A DNA stretch of 64,000 nucleotides from Amphiura filiformis (GCF_039555335.1 NC_092631.1:1550001-1614000); one strand, 5' to 3'; positions 1 through 12,660 are shown, counted from the stretch's first letter. Made by a program: numbers and translations. The notes: generated by a model from the sequence alone, not told the origin.

Positions 1-644
1 ACACGAGTTACGTAACGCAATGTTGAAATTTTAGTCGGCAAACACGTTTTATCAAAATAGCTTCAGAAATGGAAGACACGGGTCGTATATTGCTCCATTT
101 ATGTACCCTAACCACAGATAAGATATCAAACATTGTGTAAAGCAACAAATAACTTGTAAAAGTTGAATTAAATGGACAATAAAGAAGCTTGAACATGTCC
201 AAAGTAGCTCGGAAAATGAGAAAAATTGCATGTCACGAACACAAAAATGTTCATATCATCAAGCAAGAAAAAGCGCCGGAATCAAAAATGGGTGTCATGT
301 TATAGAATAACTAAAGTGAGCTTGCCTGAAAATTTCATCAATTTTGGTTGGGGTATATTCCGAGTCGTATATTGAACATGTTGAAATGTTTATCTTTGTG
401 CGTGACTACTGTCACGCGATATATTGTAAGGCCGATGTTTTTCCTGCAAAGAAACTTGCATTGTCAATTGTTCATTGTTGGTTATTTACCTTGAAACTAA
501 TACTCCCAACGTTTAAACAATTTTAAAGTCAACATAAAGGTTTGTGTTACATTATTTGGACGGTGTTAATTCATTCCAGAAATAGAATATACGAGTGAGC
601 CATGAGTGGGAATAACATTGCTATTATTACCGTATCTATCAAAT

Positions 645-722
645 CACTGGTATGGCTTGGTGGTAAATACCGGGGTAAATTAAATATTTGGAAGTTCGAT
701 CTTGGTTCGAACCCCGCTTAGC
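645..722 (+). pseudogene. Degenerate tRNA-like sequence in left arm of foldback
   Basis: The sequence has an A-box-like TATGGCTTGGTGG near 651-663 and a B-box-like GGTTCGAACCC at 704-714, at a plausible tRNA spacing. The T-stem pairs poorly and no clean anticodon stem is seen. It is therefore a tRNA-derived relic or SINE-type promoter rather than a working tRNA. A related sequence lies in the mirror position of the right arm. Confidence 0.4.
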
Positions 723-1438
723 ACCTCTCTTTGATTTTTGATTTTATTTTAACTAATTTTTTTAAATCCTAGTTTTCATATTTTTATTAAATTTGAAGTT
801 TTGTAATTCCAAAAATTATAACAATATTTATAATATTAATAAATAACTGTCAGGATGGTTTTCACATTAGGCCTACATTTGAAGCAGGAGTAGCGAAATA
901 AAAATGAAAGAAAACACCTGATATCTTGACCGCTTAACTGTGGTGTTCTATAATGGGGGATTAAATAAGACATCAAAGCTCTATCTGGAAAACGAACTTC
1001 TGCTGATTCCAATTAGGTGTAATCCGAGGTGTAAGTTGGACATTGTGTAAAAATGACAAATATGCCAAAATATTAGGTTTGAAATTCGTGCATCTCGTGA
1101 TTTAATATGAATGCATAAAAGCTCATAAAATATGTTGTCGATAGGGGAGGGGTCTAGTCCAATTAAAAAATCGTGAAAATATGTGTTGATGTTCCTTTAT
1201 TTGATAGGCCTATATATAATCTTGAACTAAAAATTACTTAAGTTTGACATGCTTTATTTGAAATTATTTCATGAAAGCTACTGAACTTAAATGCCTAAAT
1301 ATGAAATACTTAGCAACAAGAAATAAATCATGAAAAAGGTGGGCCTTCAAGCTGCATTCATTAGGCCTATGATTATTAAAGACAAAAGGGAGAGAAAAAA
1401 AAGAAAGAAAAACGAACTGAAAAATTCTAAGAATAACA

Positions 1439-1505
1439 TGATGGGAATCGAACTCTCAACCTTCCGCACTGCAGACCTTCGCTCTGTCCACTAAGCCATC
1501 GCATC
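1439..1505 (-). pseudogene. tRNA-like sequence (Cys-like anticodon loop) in right arm of foldback
   Basis: On the minus strand there is an A-box ATGGCTTAGTGG, an anticodon-like CTGCAGT (GCA would be Cys) and a B-box AGTTCGATTCC, in tRNA order and spacing. The anticodon stem and T-stem do not pair well, so this looks like a pseudo-tRNA or tRNA-derived SINE head. It is the mirror-position partner of the tRNA-like sequence at 645-722, as expected if the whole element is an inverted duplication. Confidence 0.45.
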
Positions 1506-2676
1506 TTGTTCTTGCAACGGGTATTATTTTGCTATCTTATTTCTCGTTCAACATGTTCAAGTATCTCACTCATCAACAGTCTTTTTAAAACTGCGTGTAC
1601 TTCAGTTAAATGAGATGATACTACCTTCTTTGACGACTACAATATTTTGTTACACAATAGAGTATTTTGCATTAATAAAATATATAACAATAGACGTTCT
1701 TAATTGCTACATTGATCAATATAACATGCATAATAGACAGCGCCGGCTGGGATCCATTTCGTGAAGCATCGTGACACTTGCAACGTGCGCTTACGACACG
1801 AGAACTCAAAGAACACAACTTTTCAACCTATGACTAGGTTGTTCCACCGCTCATTTTCGCTGAAAATTTAATACAAGCTCTGGTTAATTAATGTTTATCA
1901 TAACAGAAAAGCATTACACCGGCGTTTCCTCCAAGCTGTAGATATAACCATTTTAGTGATCGTGACATGCATTTTCTCTCATTTTTTAGGCTACTTCGCG
2001 CACCAAAAGCATTCATTTTTTCCACAATAATTCAACTTTTACACGTTATTCTTTGCCTTATACTCATGTTTCATATCTTATCTATGGGCTCAATATGGAA
2101 AGGAAGGGAGGAGCGACTCGTGTATTCCATTTTTTGATGTTTTTGAAAACCCGTATTTGCCACCTGATTTTCAACATTGCGTTACGTAACAGCAGAGGTC
2201 ACGCCGGTAAAAATTACCGGAAGTGAGCTAAGTTGCTGTCGTACTGATTAATGTTTTAACTGGGAGTCTTTAGAACTGAAAATGTCAAAAATGGGGGTCT
2301 TCAGAAATAATTAGCATGTCCAAGTCGAAAAACAAATGGCTGTGTGACATGCCCCGATGGCGATCGATTTTGCAACAAAGCAATTGAATGGCAATTTGGA
2401 TGAATGGCATATTTAAATATTGAAACATAAAAGAACAAGTACCAAAAGTCATTTTCCTTCGTCAAGCTTACAATTTTTGCATGATCATGAGATTGAAATG
2501 AACATCGACTCGTTCAATTGCATTGAATCAGGTTGGTCAAAATTACGAAACTTTGCCTCTGAATTTTGCTTCAAAATTCATATCCCGCACGAAAAATAGG
2601 GTTTACACATGTTTCTTTTACATATATTTATCAAGAAACATCAAAAATACTAAAATAGAAGTTAAAGGTAACACTA

Positions 2677-3850
2677 ATGCACATATCAAATGCAACTCCG
2701 GCCCCTGGGGACCCGGGGATGGTCCGGGACTTGACATCATGTGACCCGGGATTTGACTCAAAATGTATCCCGGGGAGCCGGTGTTGGCAGGACTGGTATA
2801 AGACTTGCGTCGGCCAAAACCCGGGAAAGTGGGCGGGACTTTACCCGAGCCGGGCCGGGATTATGTCGTAACTTACCCAGGGTTTTCCAACCAGTAAAAT
2901 GGGCCGTGGTTTGCTAGTAAGGATGTCCACATTTATGGGTCAGGGAATCCTATCACTTGGCCGTACTTGAGCCATGGATGTGTATTAATAATCACTGAGT
3001 CGCCACATTAATGTTACTGTTCATATAAATCCATTCCAAAAACAAAATATTGGCTGTTGTTTCCAAATTTTGCCATAGTAGTTTATGTATCTGCTATTTA
3101 GCGGGGCTCTAAAGTTAACATGTTTAACCAGACCACACTGGCTTCTTGACATGCACGTGCAAACGAGAGCCTGCTATACGCTTATTTATGCCAAATGTAT
3201 TGGTTTTTATTGTTTTTATTTTTAACCTCCTGGCTGCCGAGAGTAAAGTTTTAAATTATTAGGCCTACACTCAAAAACAAAACTGACCGTGATAATAAAA
3301 GAATCCATGATACTTTTGTGACATCTGTGATCGACTGCTACATGGCCATAATACTTAATAGAAGACTAGATACTATAGGTAGTGTACATGTTCTTTATAA
3401 ACTCTCCAGCTGTATTTTTCTTCTTTAAAAAAATTAATTATAAGTGTATGATATAAAAATTGAATTCAATGTCTTGTGTTAATATACAGATATCAAAACT
3501 ATATTATATTTTCATGTTGGAGCGTTTAACAATATCATTAATCACAAATCGTTGAAAGGATGTTTTCAATATTACCCAAAATGACAACCTCGTGAAACAA
3601 AATATTAATAACTAGTGCGCCAAACATTTGATAGATTTGATAGGGCCGGGAACTTGGGCCGAGGAATACCCGGGTTTGCATCGGTTTGCATCGGATATTC
3701 GCCCGGGGCCGGGAGTGGCTGAGAGTTTTGCTCGGTGGGTCCGGGACTGGCCAGGTGTTTACCGGGACTTGAACTTTTAAACCCAAAATCCACGGCCCAC
3801 GACCCGCCATCCCGGGTCCCCAGGGGCCGGGATGCATTTGATATGTGCAT
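2677..3850. mobile_element. TIR element with GC-rich termini, about 1.17 kb
   Basis: Inverted termini of about 46 bp begin ATGCACATATCAAATGCA and continue into GGCCCCTGGGGACCCGGG. The left copy is at 2677-2722 and the right copy ends at 3850. Next to each terminus are many copies of CCGGGA/TCCCGG within about 200 bp, while the middle is AT-rich. Short open frames over the ends on both strands only reflect the GC-rich repeats. No transposase is recognised and no clear target duplication was found. Confidence 0.65.
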
Positions 3851-4275
3851 AACCAAGACTTTTAATCTGCGTTGTTTTTTCGTATTTTGTACTTGAGTTC
3901 CGCGGTATACCGATATTGCACGTCTGTCATTGTCTGTACAGGGGTGTCAAGGCTAGCGAACTCTTGTAATCGTTAGGGCACCACCAAAACGATCAAATGT
4001 GATCGTATCTTCTAGCAAGAGAGCGATGTGGAATGAATAGCAGAGCTTTTGAGCAACCCTTTGGCATTGAATGTATAAGCTTGAGAATGACTGTGGAGGT
4101 GTGAAATGGGGGTCTTGGCCGCGGCATATATATATAACACCAAAGTGCTGAGTACCCCCACACCCCCCCCCCGGGCACATCCTACTTTCTCACTCCCTGT
4201 TAATATTTCCCATTTCCCTGTATCCTATTCTATTTTCTCATTCCTATTAATATTTCTCCTTCCTCTCTCATCATG

Positions 4276-4663
4276 ATGCGCATATTTTTTTTGGGCTTTG
4301 GGGGCGCAAGCCCCCCCCGGGGTAAAAGCAGGGGGCGGCCAAAACAAAGGGGCGGTGGAAGAAGAAGGGGCGGCAAAAAGAGGGGCGGCGGAAGAAGGGG
4401 AGACAAAAAGAATTAGTAAAGAAAAAAGGCGGAAAAAATTTGAAATAGTATAAATTTTTTTGAAAAAATGGTACTATACATCAAAATGTGTTGCTTTTAG
4501 GGTGCTAGCACCTATAATCCTTTTTTTTTCCTTTTTTTTTTTGCTCTTCACTTTTTCAAACCACCGAAAAAAATTGGGTCAACCTTTTCGGGCTGTTGAG
4601 GAAGGGCGTGCATAATTGAATTTTCTTCAGCCCCGGGGTAGGAGCGGCCATGGTACGCCACTG
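4276..4663 (-). repeat. Dispersed repeat family R1, copy 1 (reverse)
   Basis: This is the reverse complement of a family also present at 18538-18901, 34455-34825 and 39114-39482. The family starts (C)AGTGGCGTACCGTGGCCG, then has a short poly(A) run of variable length, GCTAGCGCC, several GCCGCCCC(TTCTTCTTCC) units, and ends near ATATGCGCATG. It contains no open frame and has no obvious terminal inverted repeat, so it may be SINE-like or the end of a larger element. Confidence 0.65.
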
Positions 4664-4730
4664 CTCATCCACATAACTTTACACTCTCACAATTCTTTCT
4701 AAACAAATTCAATACAACATATACTTTTAA

Positions 4731-5065
4731 GGGTACTACACCTTGCCCAATTTTTGCCTGTTTTTGCATTTTTTTCTCAAAAATTATAAGCGCATTGGTG
4801 ACAAGTAAAATATGTATATTGTAGGTGCAAGGACTGCAATTACTGCACTGGAAATTCTATTTCAGCAGTGACAACAGTTGTGGAGTTACAGTCAAAAATG
4901 AGGGAAAACCAATATTTGATCAATAAATCAATAACTTCTTGCCTTGAGTTGCTGAATTTTCAGTGTAGTAGTTCTTGCCCCTATAATATACATATCTTAC
5001 TTGTCACCAATGCTCTATAATTTTGAAAAAATAGGCACAAAATTGGCCAGGGGTGTAGTACCCCC
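4731..5065. mobile_element. Palindromic MITE flanked by TTAA
   Basis: The arms are inverted copies of each other over about 150 bp each. The left end GGGTACTACACC pairs with the right end GGTGTAGTACCCCC, and GCATTGGTGACAAGTAA is mirrored at its partner. TTAA flanks both sides (4727-4730 and 5066-5069), consistent with a TTAA target duplication as in piggyBac- or Kolobok-type elements. It is non-coding. Confidence 0.75.
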
Positions 5066-5132
5066 TTAAATAGATATTCATAGAAATATTACCAGAAATA
5101 GACTCCTACATCTCTCTCCTCCAGTGATGAAG

Positions 5133-5194
5133 TAAGTAATTCCAGTCAAGTTATAAGTCCTGAGATAAGTAATTCCAGTCAAGTTATAAGTCCT
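5133..5194. repeat. Two-copy tandem repeat, 33-bp period
   Basis: A 29-base word starting TAAGTAATTCCAGTCAAG occurs at 5133 and again at 5166. Confidence 0.85.
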
Positions 5195-6570
5195 TAGAGC
5201 AGATTGATATCCAATAAAAAGACAATCCTCTTGGGCCTCAATGACCAATCGGACAGGCGTTTTGTTTGACTGGACTCTATTAAACAGGTCTGTTATTAAA
5301 ATCCAAGCACTGCTTGTCTGTCTGAACCACTAGCAGCAGTGATAAATACGTTCAAGTCAGCGTGTACATAAGACGTGAGATAACAAGGTTGAGTCGTGTT
5401 GAGCTGGGTCTCGGCATGCACTATCTGAGCAAGCACTAGCTATATAGTCAGCAAGTATAACTCTGTCAGTGTGGGCTTTGCCAAACTCGGTGCATGCAAG
5501 TGTCTATTAATAGTATAGCATAGACTCCGTTGGATGAACACTAATCTTTACCATGCTTACTACATGTTTTAAAGTGAAATCTGTTACCTAAATACCTCCA
5601 TTTTGGTATAAGTAATATTTAAGCACTTAATAATAACCAACTTACACATTTTCTTTTAATTTCGCTAATTTCAAGTTTATTAAACAGACCTTGACATTGA
5701 AGCAAAATCTTTATAGACAGATATATTTCATAATAATACATTTGCAAGTAAATGAACATTGTGAAAATTCTACAGTACCAAAATTTCCACCTGCCAATAC
5801 AGGTCAATTACCCCTCACTTATGTTATTATACACTTATTACGGGGTGCGCATGTAACACCAATGCGTCTCCATCGTCGCGGACAAACTCGCAAGGAACAT
5901 CAACATTGAGGTGTTTAGTGTGGAAACAAAGTTGTCAGTTAGCATCTTTATTAGATTTAACGGTGTGTAACATCTAGAGTATAGATATTTTGTATCATAT
6001 ATTTTCAATCACAAGAAAGTTTTATCTGCATTTTTGTGTTTGGAACAGTATCAAATTCATGTTTAGCCCAATTTTTCTAGTATAGTTCATCATGTTGGCC
6101 CAATTTTTCTCTGCTAATTTTTCTAGTATCATTTTAACCAAATGATGTAGCTCTTCCACATGCCATATATTTTAAAATGTCTTTGATTTTAAAATGTATT
6201 TTATGGTACACCTAAAGAAAATTTGTACTTTTTTTTATTTCATTGTATCACTTACAATTTACAATATCATTTTACACAAAAAATTACAAAAAAAATTCTT
6301 GACAAATTATCCCCCCAGCATCAATGTCTATCTTATATTATGTACTATATAATACGACACTAAACTGAAAAGGAAAGAAAACTTGATACCCTTTTATGTA
6401 TCATTTTCATATTTTTGCCTGGTGATTTATTCCTGTTAAAAAGTGTTATTGTTTTAATATATACATTAGTGAATATTAATGTATTTTGCTGAAGTTATAT
6501 TATTCTTTGGTCTACTTTGTCAAGAAAGTGGATCATTGTAAGTTTACTACAATGCCTTTGTTTTGGTGTT
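5195..6570. other. AT-rich intergenic DNA, no feature recognised
   Basis: Both strands contain only short chance open frames. I see no repeat boundary, splice-framed exon or RNA gene here. Confidence 0.5.
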
Positions 6571-6633
6571 TCTTTATATTAATCTTTTTGCTTGCTTTTT
6601 TCCTGTTCTCCAAAGCTGTTCGGAAGATTTGGT

Positions 6634-6649
6634 GGCTCTGAAAAGAGCT
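6634..6649 (-). promoter_or_regulatory. Histone-type 3' stem-loop motif, copy 1
   Basis: On the minus strand this reads AGCTCTTTTCAGAGCC followed by ACCA. It matches the replication-dependent histone mRNA 3' stem-loop (six-base stem, four-base loop TTTC), except for an A:C mismatch at the base of the stem. No histone reading frame is visible upstream on the minus strand, so the motif is an orphan and may be a relic or chance. Confidence 0.4.
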
Positions 6650-6691
6650 GATAAAGTAAACTGCCTTTTGTCCTTCATTTGAAAGATTGAT

Positions 6692-6707
6692 GGCCCTGAA
6701 AAGAGCC
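6692..6707 (-). promoter_or_regulatory. Histone-type 3' stem-loop motif, copy 2
   Basis: On the minus strand this reads GGCTCTTTTCAGGGCC. The full six-base stem forms with one T:G wobble and has the TTTC loop. It lies 58 bases from copy 1, with AGGCAGT upstream of the stem in both, so the two arose by a local tandem duplication. No histone coding sequence was found next to it. Confidence 0.42.
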
Positions 6708-8409
6708 ATAGACTGCCTCTTGTCTCCATGTTTCTTGTCTCTATTGTGCTAATCACACAGGTCAGCAAGTATTAAAGAATTCTTGCAGCAAGTTTAGTTC
6801 ACAAGTGTTAGAAATGACTAGTCTACAATTTAGGCCAGTGAAAGTCGATTTTGAGTTTCCCGTCACCTGCCCTCACTTCATATTCTGACCCTCACTTGAA
6901 TTAATTTTGGTGATTTTCCAAAAAATTCCGATAAAAACTGGTTATATTTGCAAAAAAAAATATGAATATCCCTTTATTTTTTGTGGAAAAATCAAAATCA
7001 AAACATACATTTTGCTGTCAACTTTGCAGACTCTTTTTAATAATTATACTTTTGATCTCATTTGGCATGTTTGGGCTAAACATCCATCTTCAAGAGAGTG
7101 AGTGGCAAATAACAACACATTTTACATGTGTTTTGGTCATATAATGAAAGGCAGAAAAATAAAGAATAATGAAAAAGTTACCTCATTTGTTTTAAGAAAT
7201 TATGTGACACAAAACTCAAAATTGACTGTTAGTGGCCTTATCATCACTTTATTTTAAATAATACATATATTATTATTTGTCAATATTTGCAATAATAGGA
7301 AGCATAATTTACTGTGATGAGTAAATCACAAACCCTGTACTGTGACTGGTAATCAGATCAGTGACATTCACTTTTTAAGATCATTAATTTTTAATCATAA
7401 CTAATTATCTGTGTGATTACTAATCAAACCATTGCCATGGTTACAGGGTACTTATTCAGCATGTTTCATATTCTTTTCTCTTTATCATAATATACAATTT
7501 CAATATTTTAATAAAGTACAAATTTTCCAACAACTAGAGATTCATTATGTTAGAGCTCCCGAAGTAATCAGGTATTTTCTTTAATTTTGTTGTTGTTGTT
7601 GTTGTTGTTGTTATAATCATTTGTGTCCTAGCAATGTGAATAAGAATGATATTGGAAGCAAAAAACAAACAAACAAAACTTATCAGCTGATATTCTCCTA
7701 GTCAACAAAATCCCTCCATCCGTTGCTCAAAAGTCAAAATTGCATAGTGTCAGGTGCGTCGCAAGTGTGACCCCATCGGTGCCTTTTTATTTTGCACTTT
7801 TGCTATTTTTTGCACTTTTTGTTCTTTTTTGCACTTTTTGCAGCCTTGATAATTTTCTGGGATCATAACTTTGGTTTTTGTCACCTTGCTAGGCACCTGC
7901 AAGGTGTTATGTAACTTGGCTAAACTCTATGTTGTAAAAAACATTCTTAGTTTTAAATCAATGAAATAAAATATCATTGATATTGATTATTTTACAGCAC
8001 AAAATAAACAGCTCCGGAAGAAGTCAATTTAACTTCACTCCATTTTACTCTCTCCATTCCACTCTATTGCATTGATCACTGTATTTACACTTTCATATGT
8101 TGATATTCACTCTCTTCCCAATTCCATTTAGAGTGAATAATATTATTCTTCATGTCTACATAAAATGTGTACATCCTCTTTGCACACGCAAACCTAGCAC
8201 TACTTGATTCTGTAGTAAATGCTCATGACTGAATTGGGCTCAATTCCAACTCCAATTAAGTCAGAACGCCCTAGATAGTTAAGGACATGTGAAAATCTTC
8301 AAGTTTCCTGTACAAAGTGACACGTTATCTGGCTGATGTGACAGAACTAACAAACACACGGCAATTCCCAACCTGCATTCACTTGCTTTTTTGCTGCATA
8401 AGGCAAGCA
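6708..8409. other. AT-rich intergenic DNA with a short (GTT)n tract
   Basis: A (GTT)n microsatellite lies at about 7589-7612, and a T-rich stretch with TTTTTTGCAC repeats at about 7790-7845. Nothing gene-like was recognised. Confidence 0.5.
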
Positions 8410-8845
8410 CGGTGAAGTTGGTTCGAGATTAGACATTCGTTATTACGTTTTTCTGCATCAATCAAGGGTACTGGAGTAATTTAAGACAGTTTTGGACTTT
8501 CAAAAATGTTGGCTCAACAATTTCAAATATTTGACCTTCGTTATTTGGGCAAATTTTGACCTAAAACCACTTTTATGGCACAATCACGAAAGTGGAAAAG
8601 TGGAATAGTGGTTTTTAGATCAAAATCCTGTGAAATAACGAAGTCTAAAAATTGTGATTTTTTGGTCAAAAATTTTTGAATGTCTCAAATGACTCCACGA
8701 CATGTGACCAGTGTAGAAAAGTGATTTTTATTTTGAAAGTTTGCGAAATACATCGAATGTCCAATTTCTAAGCTTGAATGTCTAAAAAAGCAATATTTGG
8801 GGTCTTAAATTTTTAACAATGACCAAGTAACCAAGTTCAAACCAA
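8410..8845. mobile_element. Imperfect foldback element
   Basis: The left half (GGAGTAATTTAAGACA..., CTTCGTTATTT..., ACCACTTTTATGG) is mirrored on the right (GGAATAGTGGTTTTTAGATC, AAATAACGAAG, GTCTCAAATGACTCC). TTGGTTCGA at about 8418 pairs with TTCAAACCAA near 8836. The arms have diverged and the boundaries are approximate. It is non-coding. Confidence 0.45.
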
Positions 8846-9284
8846 CTATGGCTTTAGACACAAACCCACAATCAAGGCCTTTGCTCCTCTTGTGAACCAA
8901 ATCACCCCTTTAATTATATAACAAACATCATCAAAAAAACACTGATACTTATAGCTAAAATCACCTGAAATGTTTGGTAAATACAAACTTCTGTGAAATC
9001 ATCTATTTTCACAAGAATTTTTGTTCACGCCAGTGAACATTAAAACCATTTGAACCCACATCTCATATGCACAGTTGATCCTATAGCTATTCAAGACACA
9101 TGGTATGTAACATACCAAATCTATGGTAAAGAGGCTAGGAAATAATTCCTAATATCTCATACCCTCGTTTGTATGCCTTTATCTAATCCTGCTCCCCATG
9201 ACAAGGACAATTTAGCACATTTAATCTTCAGAGAAACTGCTCAGAGTAGGGAATTTTTAGCCTTTTTATTAAACATGTTTACAA

Positions 9285-9745
9285 TTGGCTTCACGGTTAT
9301 GAGTTTGATGTGATCTTTTATTAGTTTTTCAAACAAAACATCATGTACAACCAAATTTTAGGCCTGAACAGCTAAATGTGATATCATGCTAACGTATACA
9401 GATGCTTTTGAGTCATTCTCAACTTTAATTTTCACTCTTTTACAAAATTATTCACTTTTATAGCATTTTTATAGCTTTTTCGGATATAAAATATGTCTAT
9501 TAATGACAAAATTGGTGGCGCTATTTAGTTATTACTCTTTCAAGCTTTTAATACAAACAACTCCTTTTATTGTTTGATAAAATATGTTTATAAAATTTCC
9601 TTGTTGCTTGTTTCACCTATTCCAGCTGTTTTAATGGCAGTGTTAATCACCTACCCCTTGCAAATAAAGAAATATGATTTAGGATAAATAGCGCCATCTA
9701 TAGTTTGCATTTAGTTAATAATGAAGCCAATTCTATATACATCAA
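9285..9745. repeat. Possible decayed inverted-repeat element
   Basis: ATTGGCTTCA near 9282-9291 is inverted as TGAAGCCAAT near 9723-9732, and GGTGGCGCTATTTA near 9514 is mirrored by AAATAGCGCCATC near 9686. The similarity is patchy, so this may be an old MITE. Confidence 0.3.
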
Positions 9746-10194
9746 ACAACCGTGGCTTATAGCAATCACATGCTGACAATACACATAACTGATTGGTTAA
9801 GCAGGTCACCATGGTCAGTATAATTAGCTATAATTTTATTTATTTAGTGATAAGGCATGGAAACCTGCAATAGGCGATTTACTTCAGAATATAACTACAG
9901 CGCACAAAATTAAGTCCATTCTCTATAGTTAATTGAACACTGTTAGTTAATTGATTGTTTATTGACTCTTGTATAACCAAGCAATGTGTGTATAAACATA
10001 TCCAATGTTATAATTTCTGTTACAAAATAATAATTGGTGTTCATAAAAGCTCATATGCTGACAAAAACTAGCAAGACCATGTAGTGTAATGTGTTTACTT
10101 TAGTGAGAATAGAAAACTATTCAACAAAATAATTTGAGATGTATACCAATTAAACATGCAGTGTTCCTGAAACACATTATGCGATTTGCTTCCA

Positions 10195-10234
10195 AATAAA
10201 ATTTCCTTTAAAAAGGAATGGGGTGTCGAATGGG
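10195..10234. repeat. Shared hairpin end motif, copy 1 (diverged)
   Basis: AATAAAATTTCCTTTAAAAA precedes GGAATGGGGTGTCGAATGG. This is a diverged copy of the hairpin-plus-GGCGCCCAATG motif at 11051 and 17201. Confidence 0.5.
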
Positions 10235-11050
10235 AAATAGCATCTGATGGGCTGATACAGTGGACATTTTGATGTAAGTTTGTTGGTGGCTTAAAAACCT
10301 AATTTATGCAAAATGAGGTTTTTTGAAAATTATTTTCCAGAGTCAAGATGCAAGTATCATTTATGCCTCAAATCACTTATTTATTGTTAAATCAGTGCAG
10401 AGTAGGTTAGTATCTGTGGGTTAGTATAATAATATTGAAAGTTAGACCAAAGTAGAGTACTATACACCTGATCCGTGAACTTTGTCTTTTTAAAGACAAA
10501 TTCTTGTTTCTATATTTTTCACACAGAGCTCGTGTAAATTTCATGAAAAGTAAATGAGTTTTGATTATGAAATAGCAAGTTACAAAAGTTTATTACAACT
10601 AGGTCACTAACTGTCACTAGCTACATAGTTCCTACTCAGTGTTCCTACTGGTGTCTGATGAAATGGGCTAAGCCGTAATTAGGTCAAGTCCTACAAATCC
10701 TGTGTATATAACCTAACACACATGTGTCCTAGTGAATAATCAGATCTTGGGTTCAAAAATAAAACAAACTTGATATCCCAACAGATGCCACGTCAAGGTG
10801 GGCATGGTCGGCTTTTTCCCAATAAGGATTTTTCCCTTGTTGTTCCCAAGTCAGAACAAAAATATCATAAACTATAGAATTACGCGGTTTATAATTAAGG
10901 CAAAATTTTACATGCACAGTACCATAGTTACTTGCACCTGTGCATATAAAACACCTCTAAATCGAGCCTTGGTGGACAAACAACAATTTGGATGATAACA
11001 TAAGCCCCACATATGTGTGGGATCAAAAATCTTTAAAAAAAATCTAAACT

Positions 11051-11090
11051 AAATAAAAATTCCTTTAAAAAAGGAATGTGGCGCCCAATG
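11051..11090. repeat. Shared hairpin end motif, copy 2
   Basis: ATTCCTTTAAAAAAGGAAT (11059-11077) forms a near-perfect hairpin and is followed by GTGGCGCCCAATG. The same block occurs inverted at 17201-17240. It is probably the terminus of a dispersed element whose other end I could not fix. Confidence 0.55.
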
Positions 11091-12165
11091 TGAGCTGGAC
11101 GGGATATGGTGAATTCCATGGTGATTAGATTTGGTATTATAATGATTTTTTAGGAAGAGTAGAAGATGATCAAATCGAGAGAAATGCTTCATGGAATGAA
11201 GCTTTCGTATCAATTTATGATTATGTGGGTGGGAGTTCTGTTTTGGGGGCCGTTGTAGTGAGGATATTGCTTTGGATATTGAATATTGTTGAATTTCGTT
11301 ATCAGGGCCTAGGGTATATGATGGATAACTAGAAGACACAAATAGGTAAGCTTCCCCTAGTCATCTATACACTCATTCTTGTCACACGCATTTAATTTCG
11401 ACAAAGTCATGTAAACGTAATTTCGTTTTTCACCCGACCTCCATCCAGAAACAATCCTGAAATGTTGAAAACTTGGAGACGACGCACTCATGCCAGTTTA
11501 TAAGGTATAGGCTACTCTGTGTCTTTTGTAGCCAACCATGTGGCTAAGAGAGGCTAGGAAATACTTAAACTAATACAAAACAATCATACCCTCCTTTCAT
11601 ATCAAACAATACCAAGAAATTGACAGGCCTGTTAAATCAAGGGTAAGATCGATCGTTATTCTTCATGAAACGGGCACAGCCCATTTTTATGTTATTAATT
11701 CTGCTAAAAATTAATTAATAAATAACAAAATTACGTCATAATTATGACTTTAAGTCGGCCATAGAACTCTATTTTAATCAGACAAAATAGCCATTGGGGT
11801 TTCTTTCACTTTACCTTGCTAGGAACCCTTCCCAGCAGTTAGGCATATTACAATAAATATTATTTTTGCAAATAAACTTCTGACCTTCAACACAGTCATG
11901 TCTTCCAAATTTATTCCTCTCTCTGCTGACCAGGATTGATTTTCGTTAATTAATGTTTTGTTTTTTATCAGAGATAGTCACCACAAAGATACTGAGCTGT
12001 ATTCAAGCACATAAACCATTAGTGATTTCATGTTTGGACAGTGGATGTGTTGGTCAACTATAATTAATTGGTGTTGGTTTAAGGATTAGGTGCACTGTGT
12101 GCAATCACTATATTATCAATAACCTCAATTAAACAATCATAGTGCAAAATTTGACCTTAATTTGC

Positions 12166-12660
12166 AAAGTATGAGTTTTTGTACTCACATTTTCAAAGGT
12201 CATTCAATGAATGCACAAATGTATTGGGGTTAAAGAACTGTGCCCTGATAGATGAGCATGTTGTAGATTCTTCACACTGTAAACAACTAGTTCATGTGCA
12301 AACATGTTCAAAACATACATAATTAGAATGGTCAAATGTCACCGTCTATCGGGTTCTAAGAGGCGGTAAACTGGTTTAAACCATACAAAGGTCACGGGTT
12401 ATTTGGTGTTTTTATAAGTCCATTAATTTTGTATTTTAAACAAAGAATATACACACATCATTTTATCCGTGCATATCAGAAAACAATAATAAAATAAAAT
12501 CCTAGCATATTGTGGTTTTATTTCTGAGCTGGGCATAATTTTAGCAAAACAATTAAGGAGTAAATCTAGCAAGAGTGAAATTAGAAGCTATTCACAAAGT
12601 ACATGCCTATATGTGGCCCCTCCGTAGAGGGCGCCACAAAAAAAAGGAAGGGGTCATTCC
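12166..12660 (+). repeat. Dispersed repeat R2, copy 1 (block order A then B)
   Basis: Block A (about 12170-12250, containing AAAGGTCATTCAAT and GGGGTTAAAGAACTGTGC) is followed after a gap by block B (about 12510-12650, containing TTTATTTCTGAGCTGGGCAT and TCTAGCAAGA). Both recur inverted at 15185-15440, but there A and B are directly joined in the opposite relative order. Confidence 0.6.

Larger units (their letters stand above)
7..2190. mobile_element. Long foldback (TIR) element, about 2.2 kb
   Basis: The first ~290 bases reappear as the reverse complement at about 1900-2190. The outermost bases GTTACGTAACGCAATGTTGA are identical at both ends. Similarity then continues in blocks, for example AGATAAGATAT, GTAAAAGTTGAATTA and TGCATGTCACGA on the left, with near-identical partners on the right. 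Weaker symmetry reaches further in, where a tRNA-like sequence sits about 640-690 bp from each end. No transposase frame is visible inside, so this is a non-autonomous foldback DNA transposon. I could not define a target duplication because only six bases precede the left end. The superfamily is unknown. Confidence 0.72.
9746..12165. other. AT-rich intergenic DNA
   Basis: Only two short hairpin repeats (10195-10234 and 11051-11090) stand out. The frames at 10798-10995 and 11049-11339 have no recognisable domain. Confidence 0.45.
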
